Below the pieces are notes generated by a model. The model made no database searches. It had not been told where the DNA came from and was given only the letters and a program-made list of their open reading frames with translations. From Nordella sp. HKS 07 (GTDB lineage Bacteria > Pseudomonadota > Alphaproteobacteria > Rhizobiales > Aestuariivirgaceae), in NCBI RefSeq assembly GCF_011046735.1, contig NZ_CP049258.1, positions 2,808,001 to 2,872,000 on the forward strand: DNA of 64,000 bases. The letters run 5' to 3'. Shown piece by piece: positions 44,807 through 53,037 of this stretch. Each line of letters begins with the position of its first letter. Position 1 is the stretch's first letter. The translations under genes were made by a program, and so were the position numbers.

Positions 44807-45388
44807 ATGCAGGTCAAGATCACTGGCAAAAATCTGGACATCGGCGCAGCATTGCGGGCGCATATCGAGAATAGAGTTTTCGATATCGCCGAGAAGTTCT
44901 TCAACGGAACCGTCTCCGCCCATGTCACCCTCGAGAAGCAGCGCTCGCAGTTCACGGCCGACTGCACGCTGCATCTGGCGACCGGTCTCGTGCTCCAGGC
45001 ACATGGTCAGGGCGCCGAGGCCACCCAGTCCTATGACAAGGCGGCCAGTCATCTCGAAAAGCAGCTCCGGCGTTATAAGCGCCGGCTAAAGGATCACAAT
45101 GACAGCCGTGTCGAGCCTGTGCGCCGGCGCGCCGCGGCCGACTATGTCATTGCGAGCGCGGGAGAGCACGATGCCGAGGAGCCGAAGGATCTCAATCCTG
45201 TCATTATCGCGGAAAGCTCCGCCGATGTGCCGGAGCTTTCGGTGGGCGAGGCCGTGATGCAGCTCGATATCTCCACCGGCCAGTTCCTGCTGTTCCGCAA
45301 TGCGCGCGACGGCGGCCTGAACGTGGTATACCGTCGCTCCGACGGCAATATCGGATGGATCGATCCTCATCTCGGCGCGGCTTCCTGA
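44807..45388 (+). CDS. hpf: Ribosome hibernation-promoting factor, long form
   Basis: A 193-residue protein. The N-terminal domain (1-105) is the S30AE fold that binds the 30S subunit (MQVKITGKNLDIGAALRAHIENRV). The C-terminal domain (about 130-190) is the dimerising part of long HPF (LSVGEAVMQLDISTGQFLLFRNARDGGLNVVYRRSDGNIGWIDP). The long form forms 100S ribosomes alone. It lies between rpoN and ptsN, as in many proteobacteria. Confidence 0.96.
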   Translation: MQVKITGKNLDIGAALRAHIENRVFDIAEKFFNGTVSAHVTLEKQRSQFTADCTLHLATGLVLQAHGQGAEATQSYDKAASHLEKQLRRYKRRLKDHNDSRVEPVRRRAAADYVIASAGEHDAEEPKDLNPVIIAESSADVPELSVGEAVMQLDISTGQFLLFRNARDGGLNVVYRRSDGNIGWIDPHLGAAS

Positions 45389-45431
45389 AGCCTGCCGCCT
45401 CGCCCTCGAGCGCAACAAGGAATACCAAGAA

Positions 45432-45899
45432 ATGAACTTAGCCGAGATCATCGATTCACAATCGATCCTGCCGACCCTCAAAGTGCAGAACAAGAAGCAG
45501 CTTCTGCAGGAGATCGCGCATGCGGCGGGCAAGCTGACCGCCATCGATCATCGGGTGATCTTCGAGACGCTCCTGCAACGCGAGAAGCTCGGTTCCACCG
45601 GGCTCGGCCACGGCATCGCCATACCGCACGGCAAGATTCCGACTCTGACGCGCGTCTACGGACTGTTCGCGCGTCTGGCGACGCCGGTCGAGTTCGATGC
45701 GGTCGACAACGAGCCGGTCGATCTGGTGTTCCTGCTTCTGGCGCCCGAGCATGCCGGCGCCGATCATCTGAAGTCGCTGGCCCGGATTTCACGTCTGCTG
45801 CGCGATCACGAAGTCGTGGCAAAGCTACGCGGCACCGATACGGCGGAGGGGCTCTACGCGATTCTCACCGAGCCTGCTGCGACGCCGCACGCGGCATAG
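45432..45899 (+). CDS. ptsN: Nitrogen phosphotransferase EIIA component
   Basis: A 155-residue EIIA-Ntr. The phosphorylated histidine is His66 in GIAIPHGKIP, with TGLGHG before it and the FLLLAPEHAGADHLKSLARI region after. It regulates potassium transport, carbon and nitrogen responses, and often affects rpoN-dependent genes. It follows hpf by 43 bases and is the last gene of this block, ended by repeats. Confidence 0.96.
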   Translation: MNLAEIIDSQSILPTLKVQNKKQLLQEIAHAAGKLTAIDHRVIFETLLQREKLGSTGLGHGIAIPHGKIPTLTRVYGLFARLATPVEFDAVDNEPVDLVFLLLAPEHAGADHLKSLARISRLLRDHEVVAKLRGTDTAEGLYAILTEPAATPHAA

Positions 45900-45906
45900 C
45901 GCGGGA

Positions 45907-46010
45907 TGCGAAAAAGTGGGCACCGGTTTTTCGCAACAATTCCGCGCTAACATATAAGAATCGATCACGTTTATGAGTTTGGATTGACTCAATCCAAACT
46001 CATCGTGATC
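45907..46010. repeat. Palindromic repeat after ptsN
   Basis: TGCGAAAAA/TTTTTCGCA (45907-45915, 45927-45935) is followed by a long palindrome: GATCACG/CGTGATC outside and a perfect 15-bp stem inside (45973-45987 with 45989-46003). The spacing and words CACCGGTTTTTC and GATCACGTTTAT are shared with 42981-43081, so it is a second copy of the same repeat family on the other side of rpoN. Confidence 0.65.
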
Positions 46011-46052
46011 TAGGGAAACGTCCTCACGCCGACGGAATAAACCCAGAAAGCA

Positions 46053-46084
46053 GAACGCCCTTCCGATCTCTCGAAAGGGCGTTC
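46053..46084. terminator. Bidirectional terminator-like hairpin
   Basis: GAACGCCCTT (46053-46062) pairs perfectly with AAGGGCGTTC (46075-46084) over a 12-base loop. It is placed between ptsN and the convergent DUF1150 gene. Neither side has a strong run of T. Confidence 0.5.
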
Positions 46085-46108
46085 CGGCAGAACTCTCTGC
46101 GAAACCGC

Positions 46109-46375
46109 TTAGTGAACGGTAACCGGCGTCAGCTCATGTTCGCGCGCGGCCGCGAAAGCCGCCTCGAAGCTGGCCGAGATGGACATCGGTGTGCCGTCCG
46201 CGCCATAGAGACAATAAAGCCTGATATTGCCCGGCATGTCGATTTTCTGCGGCTCCAGAAGCTTGGCCGCATGGCCAGGCTCGATTTCGCGGATATAGCC
46301 AAGCGCGCCATTGCCCAGCACCGCCAATTCATCCGTGGCGATTTCGAATTTCTTTTCGGTTTCGGGTCCGGTCAT
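46109..46375 (-). CDS. DUF1150-family protein
   Basis: An 88-residue soluble protein without known function, recognisable as DUF1150 by ELAVLGNGALGYIREI and KIDMPGNIRLYCLYGADGTPMSISASF. This family is mainly alphaproteobacterial and is usually found just after a small heat-shock protein gene, as here (three bases). The link suggests a role in heat stress or aggregation control. Confidence 0.88.
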   Translation of the reverse strand: MTGPETEKKFEIATDELAVLGNGALGYIREIEPGHAAKLLEPQKIDMPGNIRLYCLYGADGTPMSISASFEAAFAAAREHELTPVTVH

Positions 46376-46378
46376 GGC

Positions 46379-46804
46379 TCAGACTCCTTTGATCTCGATC
46401 TTACGTATGATCTTTTGCGGCTCCGGCCGCTCGAGATCGATAGCGAGCAGGCCGTTCTCCAGTTGAGCCCCCTTCACCTCGACACCGTCTGCCAGGACGA
46501 AAGCGCGTTGGAACTGGCGTGCGGCGATGCCGCGGTGGAGATAGGCCCGGGAACCATCGTCGATCTGACGGCCCCTGATAATCAATTGGTTTTCCTCGAC
46601 GGTGATTTCAAGCTCGTCGCGCGAGAATCCGGCAACCGCGAGCGTGACCCGGAATTTCTCGGGCGCGTTTTCGCCGCGCGCCACGCGTTCGATATTGTAG
46701 GGCGGATAGCCGTCATTTGCCGATTTCGCCGCCCGGTCGACGACGCGTTCGAAATCATCGAAACCAAGCAGATACGGACTGGAAAACAGCGACAGGCGAG
46801 TCAT
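46379..46804 (-). CDS. Hsp20-family small heat-shock protein
   Basis: A 141-residue IbpA-type chaperone that binds unfolding proteins. The alpha-crystallin domain runs from about 35 to 125 (PPYNIERVARGENAPEKFRVTLAVAGFSRDELEITVEENQLIIRG), with GIAARQFQRAFVLADGVEV as its conserved end. The N-terminus MTRLSLFSSPYLLGFDDFERV is typical of rhizobial class A proteins. It probably forms an operon with DUF1150. Confidence 0.93.
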   Translation of the reverse strand: MTRLSLFSSPYLLGFDDFERVVDRAAKSANDGYPPYNIERVARGENAPEKFRVTLAVAGFSRDELEITVEENQLIIRGRQIDDGSRAYLHRGIAARQFQRAFVLADGVEVKGAQLENGLLAIDLERPEPQKIIRKIEIKGV

Positions 46805-46877
46805 GAGGGGCCCTTGAAAAAGCAGCTCATTTGTCCGGCCCTGATAGGCACCGGACTATTGTGGCTAATATGTTGCC

Positions 46878-46999
46878 GGAGCCCCCGGGTTTCAAGCCTG
46901 TGGGCTCCGCACAAAGGCTGGCTTGCAAATGCCACGTGGCTGGCGTCAACTGTCCCATCCGGGGGGTGACCCGGTACCGAGGAAGGGCAGGTCCGGATG
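46878..46999 (+). other. Structured region upstream of the nucleoside operon
   Basis: The 265-base gap 46805-47069 between divergent hsp20 and the BMP gene shows pairings: GGAGCCC/GGGCTCC (46878-46884, 46902-46908) and CATCCGG/CCGGATG (46956-46962, 46993-46999), the second enclosing a GC-rich hairpin. It may be a folded leader or part of promoters. No known riboswitch class is recognised. AGGGAGG at 47058-47064 is the ribosome site of the next gene. Confidence 0.35.
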
Positions 47000-47069
47000 A
47001 GGCGAGTTCCCCATCCTCCGGTTCCGCGCCACGCCTTCGGCAAAGATAAGGACCAACAGGGAGGTTTTC

Positions 47070-48065
47070 ATGATCAGGAAGCTGTTTGCGGCCGTTGCCA
47101 TGACGGCAATGATGGCGGGCGCAAGCTGGGCGGCGGAAGTCAAGCCGGCGGTCGTCTACGATCTCGGCGGACGCAACGACAAGTCCTTCAACGAAAGCGC
47201 CTATATGGGCGCCGAGAAGTTCAAGGCCGATACCGGGATCGCCTTCCAGGATTTCGAGATTCAGAATGACAGCCAGCGCGAGCAGGCGCTGCGCAAATTC
47301 GCCGAACGCGGCTTTTCGCCGGTCGTCGCCATCGGCTTCAGCCATGCCGAAGCGGTGAAGAAAGTCGCCGCCGAATTTCCCAAGACTCAATTCGCCATCA
47401 TCGACATGGTGGTCGATGCGCCGAACGTCGCCTCCATCGTGTTCAAGGAGCAGGAGGGGAGCTATCTCGTCGGCGTGCTGGCGGCACTCGCCTCCAAGTC
47501 CGGCAAGGTGGGCTTTGTCGGCGGCATGGACATCCCGCTGATCCGCCGCTTCGCCTGCGGCTATGTCGGTGGCGTCAAGGCCACCAACAAGGACGCCGAG
47601 GTGTTTCAGAACATGACCGGCACCACGGGTGCCGCCTGGACCGACCCGGTGAAGGGCGGCGAACTCGCCAAGTCGCAGTTCGACCGCGGCGCCGACGTCG
47701 TCTATCACGCTGCTGGCGGTACCGGCATCGGCGTGCTGCAGGCGGCGGCGGATGCCGGCAAGCTTGGAATCGGTGTCGATTCGAATCAGAACATGCTGCA
47801 TCCGGGCAAGGTGCTGACCTCGATGCTGAAACGCGTCGATGTCGCCACCTACAACGTCTTCAAGGCCGGCCAGGATGGCACCTTCAAGCCGGGCGTCACG
47901 GTTCTCGGCCTCGCCGAAGGCGGCGTCGGCTGGGCGCTCGACGACAACAACAAGCCGTTGATCACGCCGGAGATGAAGGCGGCGGTCGACAAAGCGGAAG
48001 CCGACATCAAGGCCGGGACCATCAAGGTCCATGACTATATGGAAGATTCCGCCTGCCCATACTGA
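47070..48065 (+). CDS. BMP-family nucleoside-binding protein of an ABC importer
   Basis: A 331-residue periplasmic protein of the PnrA/BmpA family. The signal peptide is residues 1-21 (LFAAVAMTAMMAGASWA), without a lipobox. The binding pattern includes VYDLGGRNDKSFNESAYMGAEKF, VAIGFSHAEAVKKVA and GVDSNQNMLHPGKVLTSMLKRVDVATYN. Known members bind purine or other nucleosides. It begins the operon that also contains transporter and nucleoside-breaking genes, which strongly supports nucleoside uptake. Confidence 0.9.
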   Translation: MIRKLFAAVAMTAMMAGASWAAEVKPAVVYDLGGRNDKSFNESAYMGAEKFKADTGIAFQDFEIQNDSQREQALRKFAERGFSPVVAIGFSHAEAVKKVAAEFPKTQFAIIDMVVDAPNVASIVFKEQEGSYLVGVLAALASKSGKVGFVGGMDIPLIRRFACGYVGGVKATNKDAEVFQNMTGTTGAAWTDPVKGGELAKSQFDRGADVVYHAAGGTGIGVLQAAADAGKLGIGVDSNQNMLHPGKVLTSMLKRVDVATYNVFKAGQDGTFKPGVTVLGLAEGGVGWALDDNNKPLITPEMKAAVDKAEADIKAGTIKVHDYMEDSACPY

Positions 48066-48078
48066 TCCGGTTTTGACC

Positions 48079-49605
48079 ATGACAGCGAACAAGGCGATGG
48101 CGGCTCACCCCGCCATCGCGCTTGCCCATATCGACAAGCGCTTCGGGCCGGTCCACGCCAACAAGGACATTTCGCTCGACATCGAGAAGGGCACCATCCA
48201 CGGCATTGTCGGCGAGAACGGCGCCGGTAAATCCACCTTGATGTCGATCCTGTTCGGATTCTACCAGGCCGATTCAGGCGAGATCCGCATCGACGGCAAG
48301 CCTACCCGCATCGCTACGCCCACCGACGCGATCAAAGCCGGCATCGGCATGGTGCATCAGCATTTCATGCTGGTCGGCAAATTCACCGTGCTCGAGAATA
48401 TCGTGCTGGGGGCGGAAGGCGGGTTCCTGCTCAATAGCGGGATGGCCAGGGCACGCCGTGAACTGGTGCGGCTCGAGAAGGATTACGGCCTGCAGGTCGA
48501 TCCCGACGCGCTGATCGACGACTTGGCCGTAGGCCTGCAGCAACGCGTCGAGATCCTCAAGGCCCTCTATCGCGGCGCCGAGGTGCTCATTCTCGACGAG
48601 CCGACGGGAGTCCTCACGCCCAGCGAGGCCGAGCATCTCTTCCGCATCCTCAAGCAGCTGAAAGACCAGGGTAAGACGATCGTCCTCATCACCCACAAGC
48701 TCAAGGAGATCATGGCGGTGACCGAGCGTGTGTCGGTGATGCGCCGTGGCGAAATGGTGGCGACGCTCATGACGCGCGAGACATCGCCCGAAGAGCTCGC
48801 CGAACTGATGGTCGGCCGCCGCGTGCTGCTGCGCGTCGTCAAGTCCGAGCGCGCGCCCGAGCGCGCCGTGCTCGAGGTGAAGAACCTCATGGTGAAGGAT
48901 GATGCCGGCACGGTGAAGGTCGATGACGTCTCCTTCGTCGTGCGCGCCGGAGAAATCGTCGGCATTGCCGGCGTCGCCGGCAACGGCCAGAGCGAGTTGC
49001 TGGAAGCGATCACCGGCATCAGGGCGCCCTACTCCGGCGAGATCCTGCTCAATGGCAAGCCTCTGCCCTGCGATGCGGCGGCGGCCAGGGCCCGCAAGCT
49101 CGCCCATGTGCCGGAAGACCGTCACCGCCTCGGCATCGTGACGTCCTTCGACGCCTGTGAGAATGTCATTCTCGGCTATCATGGCGACGAGCTCTATCAG
49201 CGCGGCATCTTCCAGGACCGCCGCGCCATCATCGCCGACACCGAGAAGAAGATGCAGGATTTCGACGTGCGCCCGCAGGACCCGCATCTGCGCCTTGGGC
49301 TCTTCTCCGGCGGCAACCAGCAGAAGATCGTGCTGGCGCGCGAGATCGAGCAGGATCCCGATCTCCTCATCGTCGGCCAGCCGACGCGCGGGGTCGATAT
49401 CGGCGCCATCGAGTTCATCCACAAGCGCCTCATCGCCATGCGCGACCGCGGCAAGGCGGTGTTTCTCGTCTCTGTCGAGCTCGACGAGATCCGGGGCCTC
49501 GCCGACCGCGTGCTGGTCATGTGCGGCGGCAAGATTACCGGCGAATGCGCTCCCGAGACGCCGGAGAAGCAGATCGGTCTGATGATGGCGGGGGCGGCGG
49601 CATGA
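48079..49605 (+). CDS. Nucleoside ABC importer ATPase (two ATPase domains)
   Basis: A 508-residue RbsA-type protein with two ABC domains. The first has Walker A GENGAGKST near residue 48 and Walker B VLILDEPTGVL. The second has a changed Walker A, GVAGNGQSE, but keeps the signature LFSGGNQQKIVLARE. That split is normal for nucleoside importers. ATG 48079 is chosen because earlier in-frame codons overlap the preceding gene. An in-frame ATG 48097 is possible. It overlaps the permease start by four bases. Confidence 0.9.
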   Translation: MTANKAMAAHPAIALAHIDKRFGPVHANKDISLDIEKGTIHGIVGENGAGKSTLMSILFGFYQADSGEIRIDGKPTRIATPTDAIKAGIGMVHQHFMLVGKFTVLENIVLGAEGGFLLNSGMARARRELVRLEKDYGLQVDPDALIDDLAVGLQQRVEILKALYRGAEVLILDEPTGVLTPSEAEHLFRILKQLKDQGKTIVLITHKLKEIMAVTERVSVMRRGEMVATLMTRETSPEELAELMVGRRVLLRVVKSERAPERAVLEVKNLMVKDDAGTVKVDDVSFVVRAGEIVGIAGVAGNGQSELLEAITGIRAPYSGEILLNGKPLPCDAAAARARKLAHVPEDRHRLGIVTSFDACENVILGYHGDELYQRGIFQDRRAIIADTEKKMQDFDVRPQDPHLRLGLFSGGNQQKIVLAREIEQDPDLLIVGQPTRGVDIGAIEFIHKRLIAMRDRGKAVFLVSVELDEIRGLADRVLVMCGGKITGECAPETPEKQIGLMMAGAAA

Positions 49606-50714
49606 GCGGACCGTCGCGAGAGCTGCCGCGCTGGGTCGACATCGGCCTCATCCCGCTGATCAATCTGCTGGCCGCCTTCCTCGTCACCGGTATCGTCTTC
49701 CTCGCCATCGGCGAATCGCCCGTCGGCAGCGTCGCCATCATGCTCAATGGTGCTTTCGGCTATGGCTCGGGGCTCGGCTACACGCTGTTCTACACCACGA
49801 ACTTCATCTTCACCGGCCTCGCCTTCGCCGTCGCCTTCCATGCCGGGTTGTTCAACATAGGCGCCGAGGGCCAGGCGTATCTGGGCGGCCTGGGCGTGGC
49901 GCTGGTCTGCCTGCCGCTGGGCTTCCTGCCCATGGTGGTCATCATTCCGCTCGCCATACTCGGCGCCGCTCTGTTCGGCGCCGGCTGGGCCTTCATCCCG
50001 GCCTATCTCCAGGCCAAGCGCGGCAGCCATGTGGTCATCACCACCATCATGTTCAATTTCATCGCCTCGGCCCTGATGATCTATCTGCTCGTCAATGTCA
50101 TGTCGCCGAAAGGCTCAATGAATCCCGAGACGCGCACTTTCGATCCCAACGCCCATCTGCCGCTCATCCATGATGTCTTCGCCGGCCTCGGCATCGAGAT
50201 CGCCAGTTCGCCGCTCAATCTATCCTTCGTCTGGGCGCTCGTCTGCGCCGTCGCCGTGTGGCTACTGCTCTGGCACACCACGCTCGGCTACCAGCTGCGC
50301 GTGCTCGGCGCCAATCCCGCCGCCGCCGCCTATGCCGGAATGAAGCCGCAACGCCTCATCATCATCGCCATGTTGATCTCGGGCGCGCTGTCGGGCTTTC
50401 TCGCTCTCAACGAGATCATGGGCGCGCAGAACCGTCTGCTCCTCGAATTCACCGCCGGCTACGGCTTCGTCGGCATCGCTGTGGCGCTGATGGGCCGATC
50501 GCATCCTTTCGGCATCGTGCTCTCGGCGCTTCTCTTCGGCGTCCTCTATCAGGGCGGCGCCGATCTCTCCTTCGAGAGGCCGAGCGTAACCCGCGACATG
50601 ATCGTCGTCATCCAGGGCCTGGTCATTCTTTTCGCCGGCGCGCTGGAGCACATGTTCCGGCCGCACATCGCGCGTCTTTTCTCCGGCTCGCGACTGAAAG
50701 CGAAGGAGGCTTAG
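49602..50714 (+). CDS. Nucleoside ABC importer permease, first subunit
   Basis: A 370-residue membrane protein of the BPD-transport-2 family with eight to ten helices. Motifs include GLAFAVAFHAGLFNIGAEGQAYLGGLG and GYQLRVLGANPAAAAYAGM. The pair with 50869 forms the channel. ATG 49602 overlaps the ATPase stop (ATGA); an earlier in-frame start would lie inside the ATPase gene. The gap after it holds an inverted-repeat element. Confidence 0.92.
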   Translation: MSGPSRELPRWVDIGLIPLINLLAAFLVTGIVFLAIGESPVGSVAIMLNGAFGYGSGLGYTLFYTTNFIFTGLAFAVAFHAGLFNIGAEGQAYLGGLGVALVCLPLGFLPMVVIIPLAILGAALFGAGWAFIPAYLQAKRGSHVVITTIMFNFIASALMIYLLVNVMSPKGSMNPETRTFDPNAHLPLIHDVFAGLGIEIASSPLNLSFVWALVCAVAVWLLLWHTTLGYQLRVLGANPAAAAYAGMKPQRLIIIAMLISGALSGFLALNEIMGAQNRLLLEFTAGYGFVGIAVALMGRSHPFGIVLSALLFGVLYQGGADLSFERPSVTRDMIVVIQGLVILFAGALEHMFRPHIARLFSGSRLKAKEA

Positions 50715-50722
50715 CGGAAACC

Positions 50723-50824
50723 CGTCATCCCGGCGAAAGCCGGGATCCATTGAATAGGCGCAACACGGGCAGCGCTGTTCGGTCGGAAGGAATTTAGGGG
50801 ATCCCGGCTTTCGCCGGGATGACG
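50723..50824. repeat. Inverted-repeat element inside the nucleoside operon
   Basis: Two 26-base arms, 50723-50748 and 50799-50824, are perfect inverted copies. Each arm is itself a palindrome (ATCCCGGCGAAAGCCGGGAT). The 50 bases between them show nothing. The arms share the word ATCCCGGCTTTCGCCG with the element at 22228-22551. It has landed between two permease genes of one operon without breaking either. Confidence 0.8.
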
Positions 50825-50868
50825 AAAGTAAATGACGAGACAAATTTCGGCTTCAGGATGCCAGCGCC

Positions 50869-51840
50869 ATGGAATGGCTTGATCTCATAGCCCAGATCTC
50901 GGGCTCCGCCATCCGTTTCTCGGTGCCCTTGCTCTTCGCCTGTCTTGCCGGGCTCTATTCCGAGCGCTCCGGCGTCTTCGATATCGGTCTCGAAGGCAAG
51001 ATGCTGGTCGGCGCCTTCGCCGCCGGCACCGTCGCGGCGCTGACCGGCTCCGCCTGGCTCGGACTTCTCGCCGCTATCCTCGCTTCGGTATTCTTCGCTC
51101 TGCTGCATGGCTTCGCCTCGATCACCCATCGCGGCAATCAGATCGTGTCCGGCGTGGCGATCAATTTCATCGCCGCCGGCCTCACCGCGCAATTGGGCGA
51201 GACGTGGTTCGACCTCGGCGGCCAGACGCCGCAGCTCCCCAATGACGCCCGCTTCATGGTGATCGCCTGGCCCTATGCCGAGACGCTGCGCGGCGTTCCC
51301 GTCATCGGCCAGATCTATTCGCAGATCCTCTCGGGCCAGAATATTCTCGTCTATTTCGCGTTCCTCGCCGTACCGCTCACCTGGTGGCTGCTCTACCGCA
51401 CCCGCTTCGGCCTGCGCCTCAGAGCCGTCGGCGAGAATCCGGCTGCCGTGGACACGGCCGGCATTTCGGTGCCCGCCATGCGCTATGCGGCGGTGACCTG
51501 CTGCGGCGTGCTTTGCGGCTTTGCCGGCGCCTATCTTTCCATCGCGCAGAGCGCCGGTTTCATCGAGCATATGACGGCGGGCAAAGGTTTCATCGCGCTG
51601 GCCGCGCTGATCTTCGCCAAATGGCGTCCGGTCCCGGCCATGTGGGCCTGCCTGCTGTTCGGCGTGCTCGAAGCCGTTGCGATCCGGCTGCAGGGCGTGC
51701 CGATTACCGGCATCGGCATTGTGCCGGTGCAGCTGATGCAGGCCGTGCCCTATATCCTGACCGTTGTACTGCTGGCGGGCTTCATCGGCCGCGCGGTGGC
51801 GCCCAAGGCCGGCGGCGTGCCCTATGTGAAGGAAAAATAA
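50869..51840 (+). CDS. Nucleoside ABC importer permease, second subunit
   Basis: A 323-residue BPD-transport-2 permease. It has the family's SERSGVFDIGLEGKMLVGAF near residue 30, LRAVGENPAAVDTAGI near 185, and about nine helices. It is the partner of the permease at 49602, as in the BmpA-NupABC type importers. The start ATG 50869 is 45 bases after the repeat. cdd begins one base after its stop. Confidence 0.92.
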   Translation: MEWLDLIAQISGSAIRFSVPLLFACLAGLYSERSGVFDIGLEGKMLVGAFAAGTVAALTGSAWLGLLAAILASVFFALLHGFASITHRGNQIVSGVAINFIAAGLTAQLGETWFDLGGQTPQLPNDARFMVIAWPYAETLRGVPVIGQIYSQILSGQNILVYFAFLAVPLTWWLLYRTRFGLRLRAVGENPAAVDTAGISVPAMRYAAVTCCGVLCGFAGAYLSIAQSAGFIEHMTAGKGFIALAALIFAKWRPVPAMWACLLFGVLEAVAIRLQGVPITGIGIVPVQLMQAVPYILTVVLLAGFIGRAVAPKAGGVPYVKEK

Positions 51841-51841
51841 G

Positions 51842-52243
51842 ATGGCTGACGGATCTCTCATCGCCGCGGCGGTCGCGGCGCGGGGCAAAGCCTATGCGCC
51901 CTATTCGCGCTTCCTTGTCGGAGCGGCGGTGAAGGACGAGGCGGGTGCCGTGCATTCGGGTTGCAATGTCGAGAATGCCGCTTATCCGCAAGGCACGTGC
52001 GCCGAGGCCGGCGCCATTGCCGCCATGGTTCTGGCCGGCGGCCGCAGGATCATGGAGGCCGTGGTGGTTGGCGCCGGCGAGGGGCTGGTGACGCCCTGCG
52101 GCGGCTGCCGGCAGAAACTACGCGAATTCGGAAGCGCTGATCTCGCCATCCATGTCTGCGACGAGACGGGCCGCGTCAGGAAGAGCTTCACGCTCGGCGA
52201 ATTGCTGCCCGCATCCTTCGGTCCGGAGAACCTGTCGTCATGA
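51842..52243 (+). CDS. cdd: Cytidine deaminase
   Basis: A 133-residue homotetrameric-type enzyme converting cytidine to uridine and deoxycytidine to deoxyuridine. The zinc site is CNVENAAYPQGTCAEAGAI (Cys, catalytic Glu) and PCGGCRQKLREF. AYAPYSRFLVGAAV is the usual N-terminal substrate motif. It is in the operon after the importer and overlaps the next gene by four bases. Confidence 0.96.
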   Translation: MADGSLIAAAVAARGKAYAPYSRFLVGAAVKDEAGAVHSGCNVENAAYPQGTCAEAGAIAAMVLAGGRRIMEAVVVGAGEGLVTPCGGCRQKLREFGSADLAIHVCDETGRVRKSFTLGELLPASFGPENLSS

Positions 52244-53037
52244 TCCGGGCCGTCGATATCCTGCGCCAGCGGCTCGGCACGCTGCGCCCTGAGACGGCCA
52301 TCGTCCTCGGCTCGAGCCTGGGACCGGTCGCCGAAGCGGTCGCCTCGCCGGTGCGCATTCCCTATCGCGATCTGCCGGGCTTTCCGGTGCCCGGCATCTC
52401 CGGTCATTCGGGCGAGGTCTTTGCCGGTCATCTGGCGGACCGGCCCGTTCTGGTCCTGCGCGGGCGCGGCCATCCTTACGAGCGTGGCGACGCCGCCGTC
52501 ATGCGCCCGGTCATCGAGGCGCTTCAGGTCCTCGGCGTGACGACCTTGATCCTCACCAATGCGGCGGGCTCGCTGACCTCGGCGATGCGGCCGGGCAGCC
52601 TCATGCTGATCACCGATCACATTAATTTCTCCGGCATGAATCCGCTGGTCGGGGAAGAGGGGGACAAGGGCTTCGTGCCGATGACCGCCGCCTATGACGC
52701 GAAGCTCGGCGAGGCGATGCGCCGCGCCGCCCAGGCTGAGCAGATCAGGCTGCATGAAGGCGTTTATGTCTGGTTCTCCGGTCCGAGCTTCGAGACCCCG
52801 GCCGAGATCCGCATGGCGCAAAGCTGGGGCGCTCATGCCGTCGGCATGTCGACGGTCCCCGAAGTCATCATGGCGCGCCGCTTTGGCTTGCGCGTCGCGG
52901 GGCTCTCCGTCATCACCAATCTCGGCGCCGGCATCGAAGGGGCAAGCCCCAGCCATGAGGAAACCAAGAGCGAAGGCATGAAGGCGGCAGGCGATATGAC
53001 GAGGCTTCTGTCGCGCTTCTGCGCCGGAGGCATCTGA
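52240..53037 (+). CDS. punA: Purine-nucleoside phosphorylase (trimeric type)
   Basis: A 265-residue phosphorylase that splits purine nucleosides with phosphate into base and ribose 1-phosphate. The phosphate site is IVLGSSLGPVAEA, the sugar and phosphate loops are GRGHPYERGDAA, and the base pocket includes LTNAAGSL and WFSGPSFETPAEIR with GMSTVPEVIMA. It is in the operon between cdd and deoA, overlapping deoA by one base. Confidence 0.93.
   Translation: MIRAVDILRQRLGTLRPETAIVLGSSLGPVAEAVASPVRIPYRDLPGFPVPGISGHSGEVFAGHLADRPVLVLRGRGHPYERGDAAVMRPVIEALQVLGVTTLILTNAAGSLTSAMRPGSLMLITDHINFSGMNPLVGEEGDKGFVPMTAAYDAKLGEAMRRAAQAEQIRLHEGVYVWFSGPSFETPAEIRMAQSWGAHAVGMSTVPEVIMARRFGLRVAGLSVITNLGAGIEGASPSHEETKSEGMKAAGDMTRLLSRFCAGGI

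Noticed and set aside
46805-46850. ROSE-type RNA thermometer upstream of hsp20
   Set aside because: Rhizobial hsp20 genes often have one, but I could not build the expected multi-stem leader or pair the ribosome site convincingly here.
46878-46999. Purine riboswitch upstream of the nucleoside operon
   Set aside because: The conserved core and loop-loop bases of the purine class are not present.
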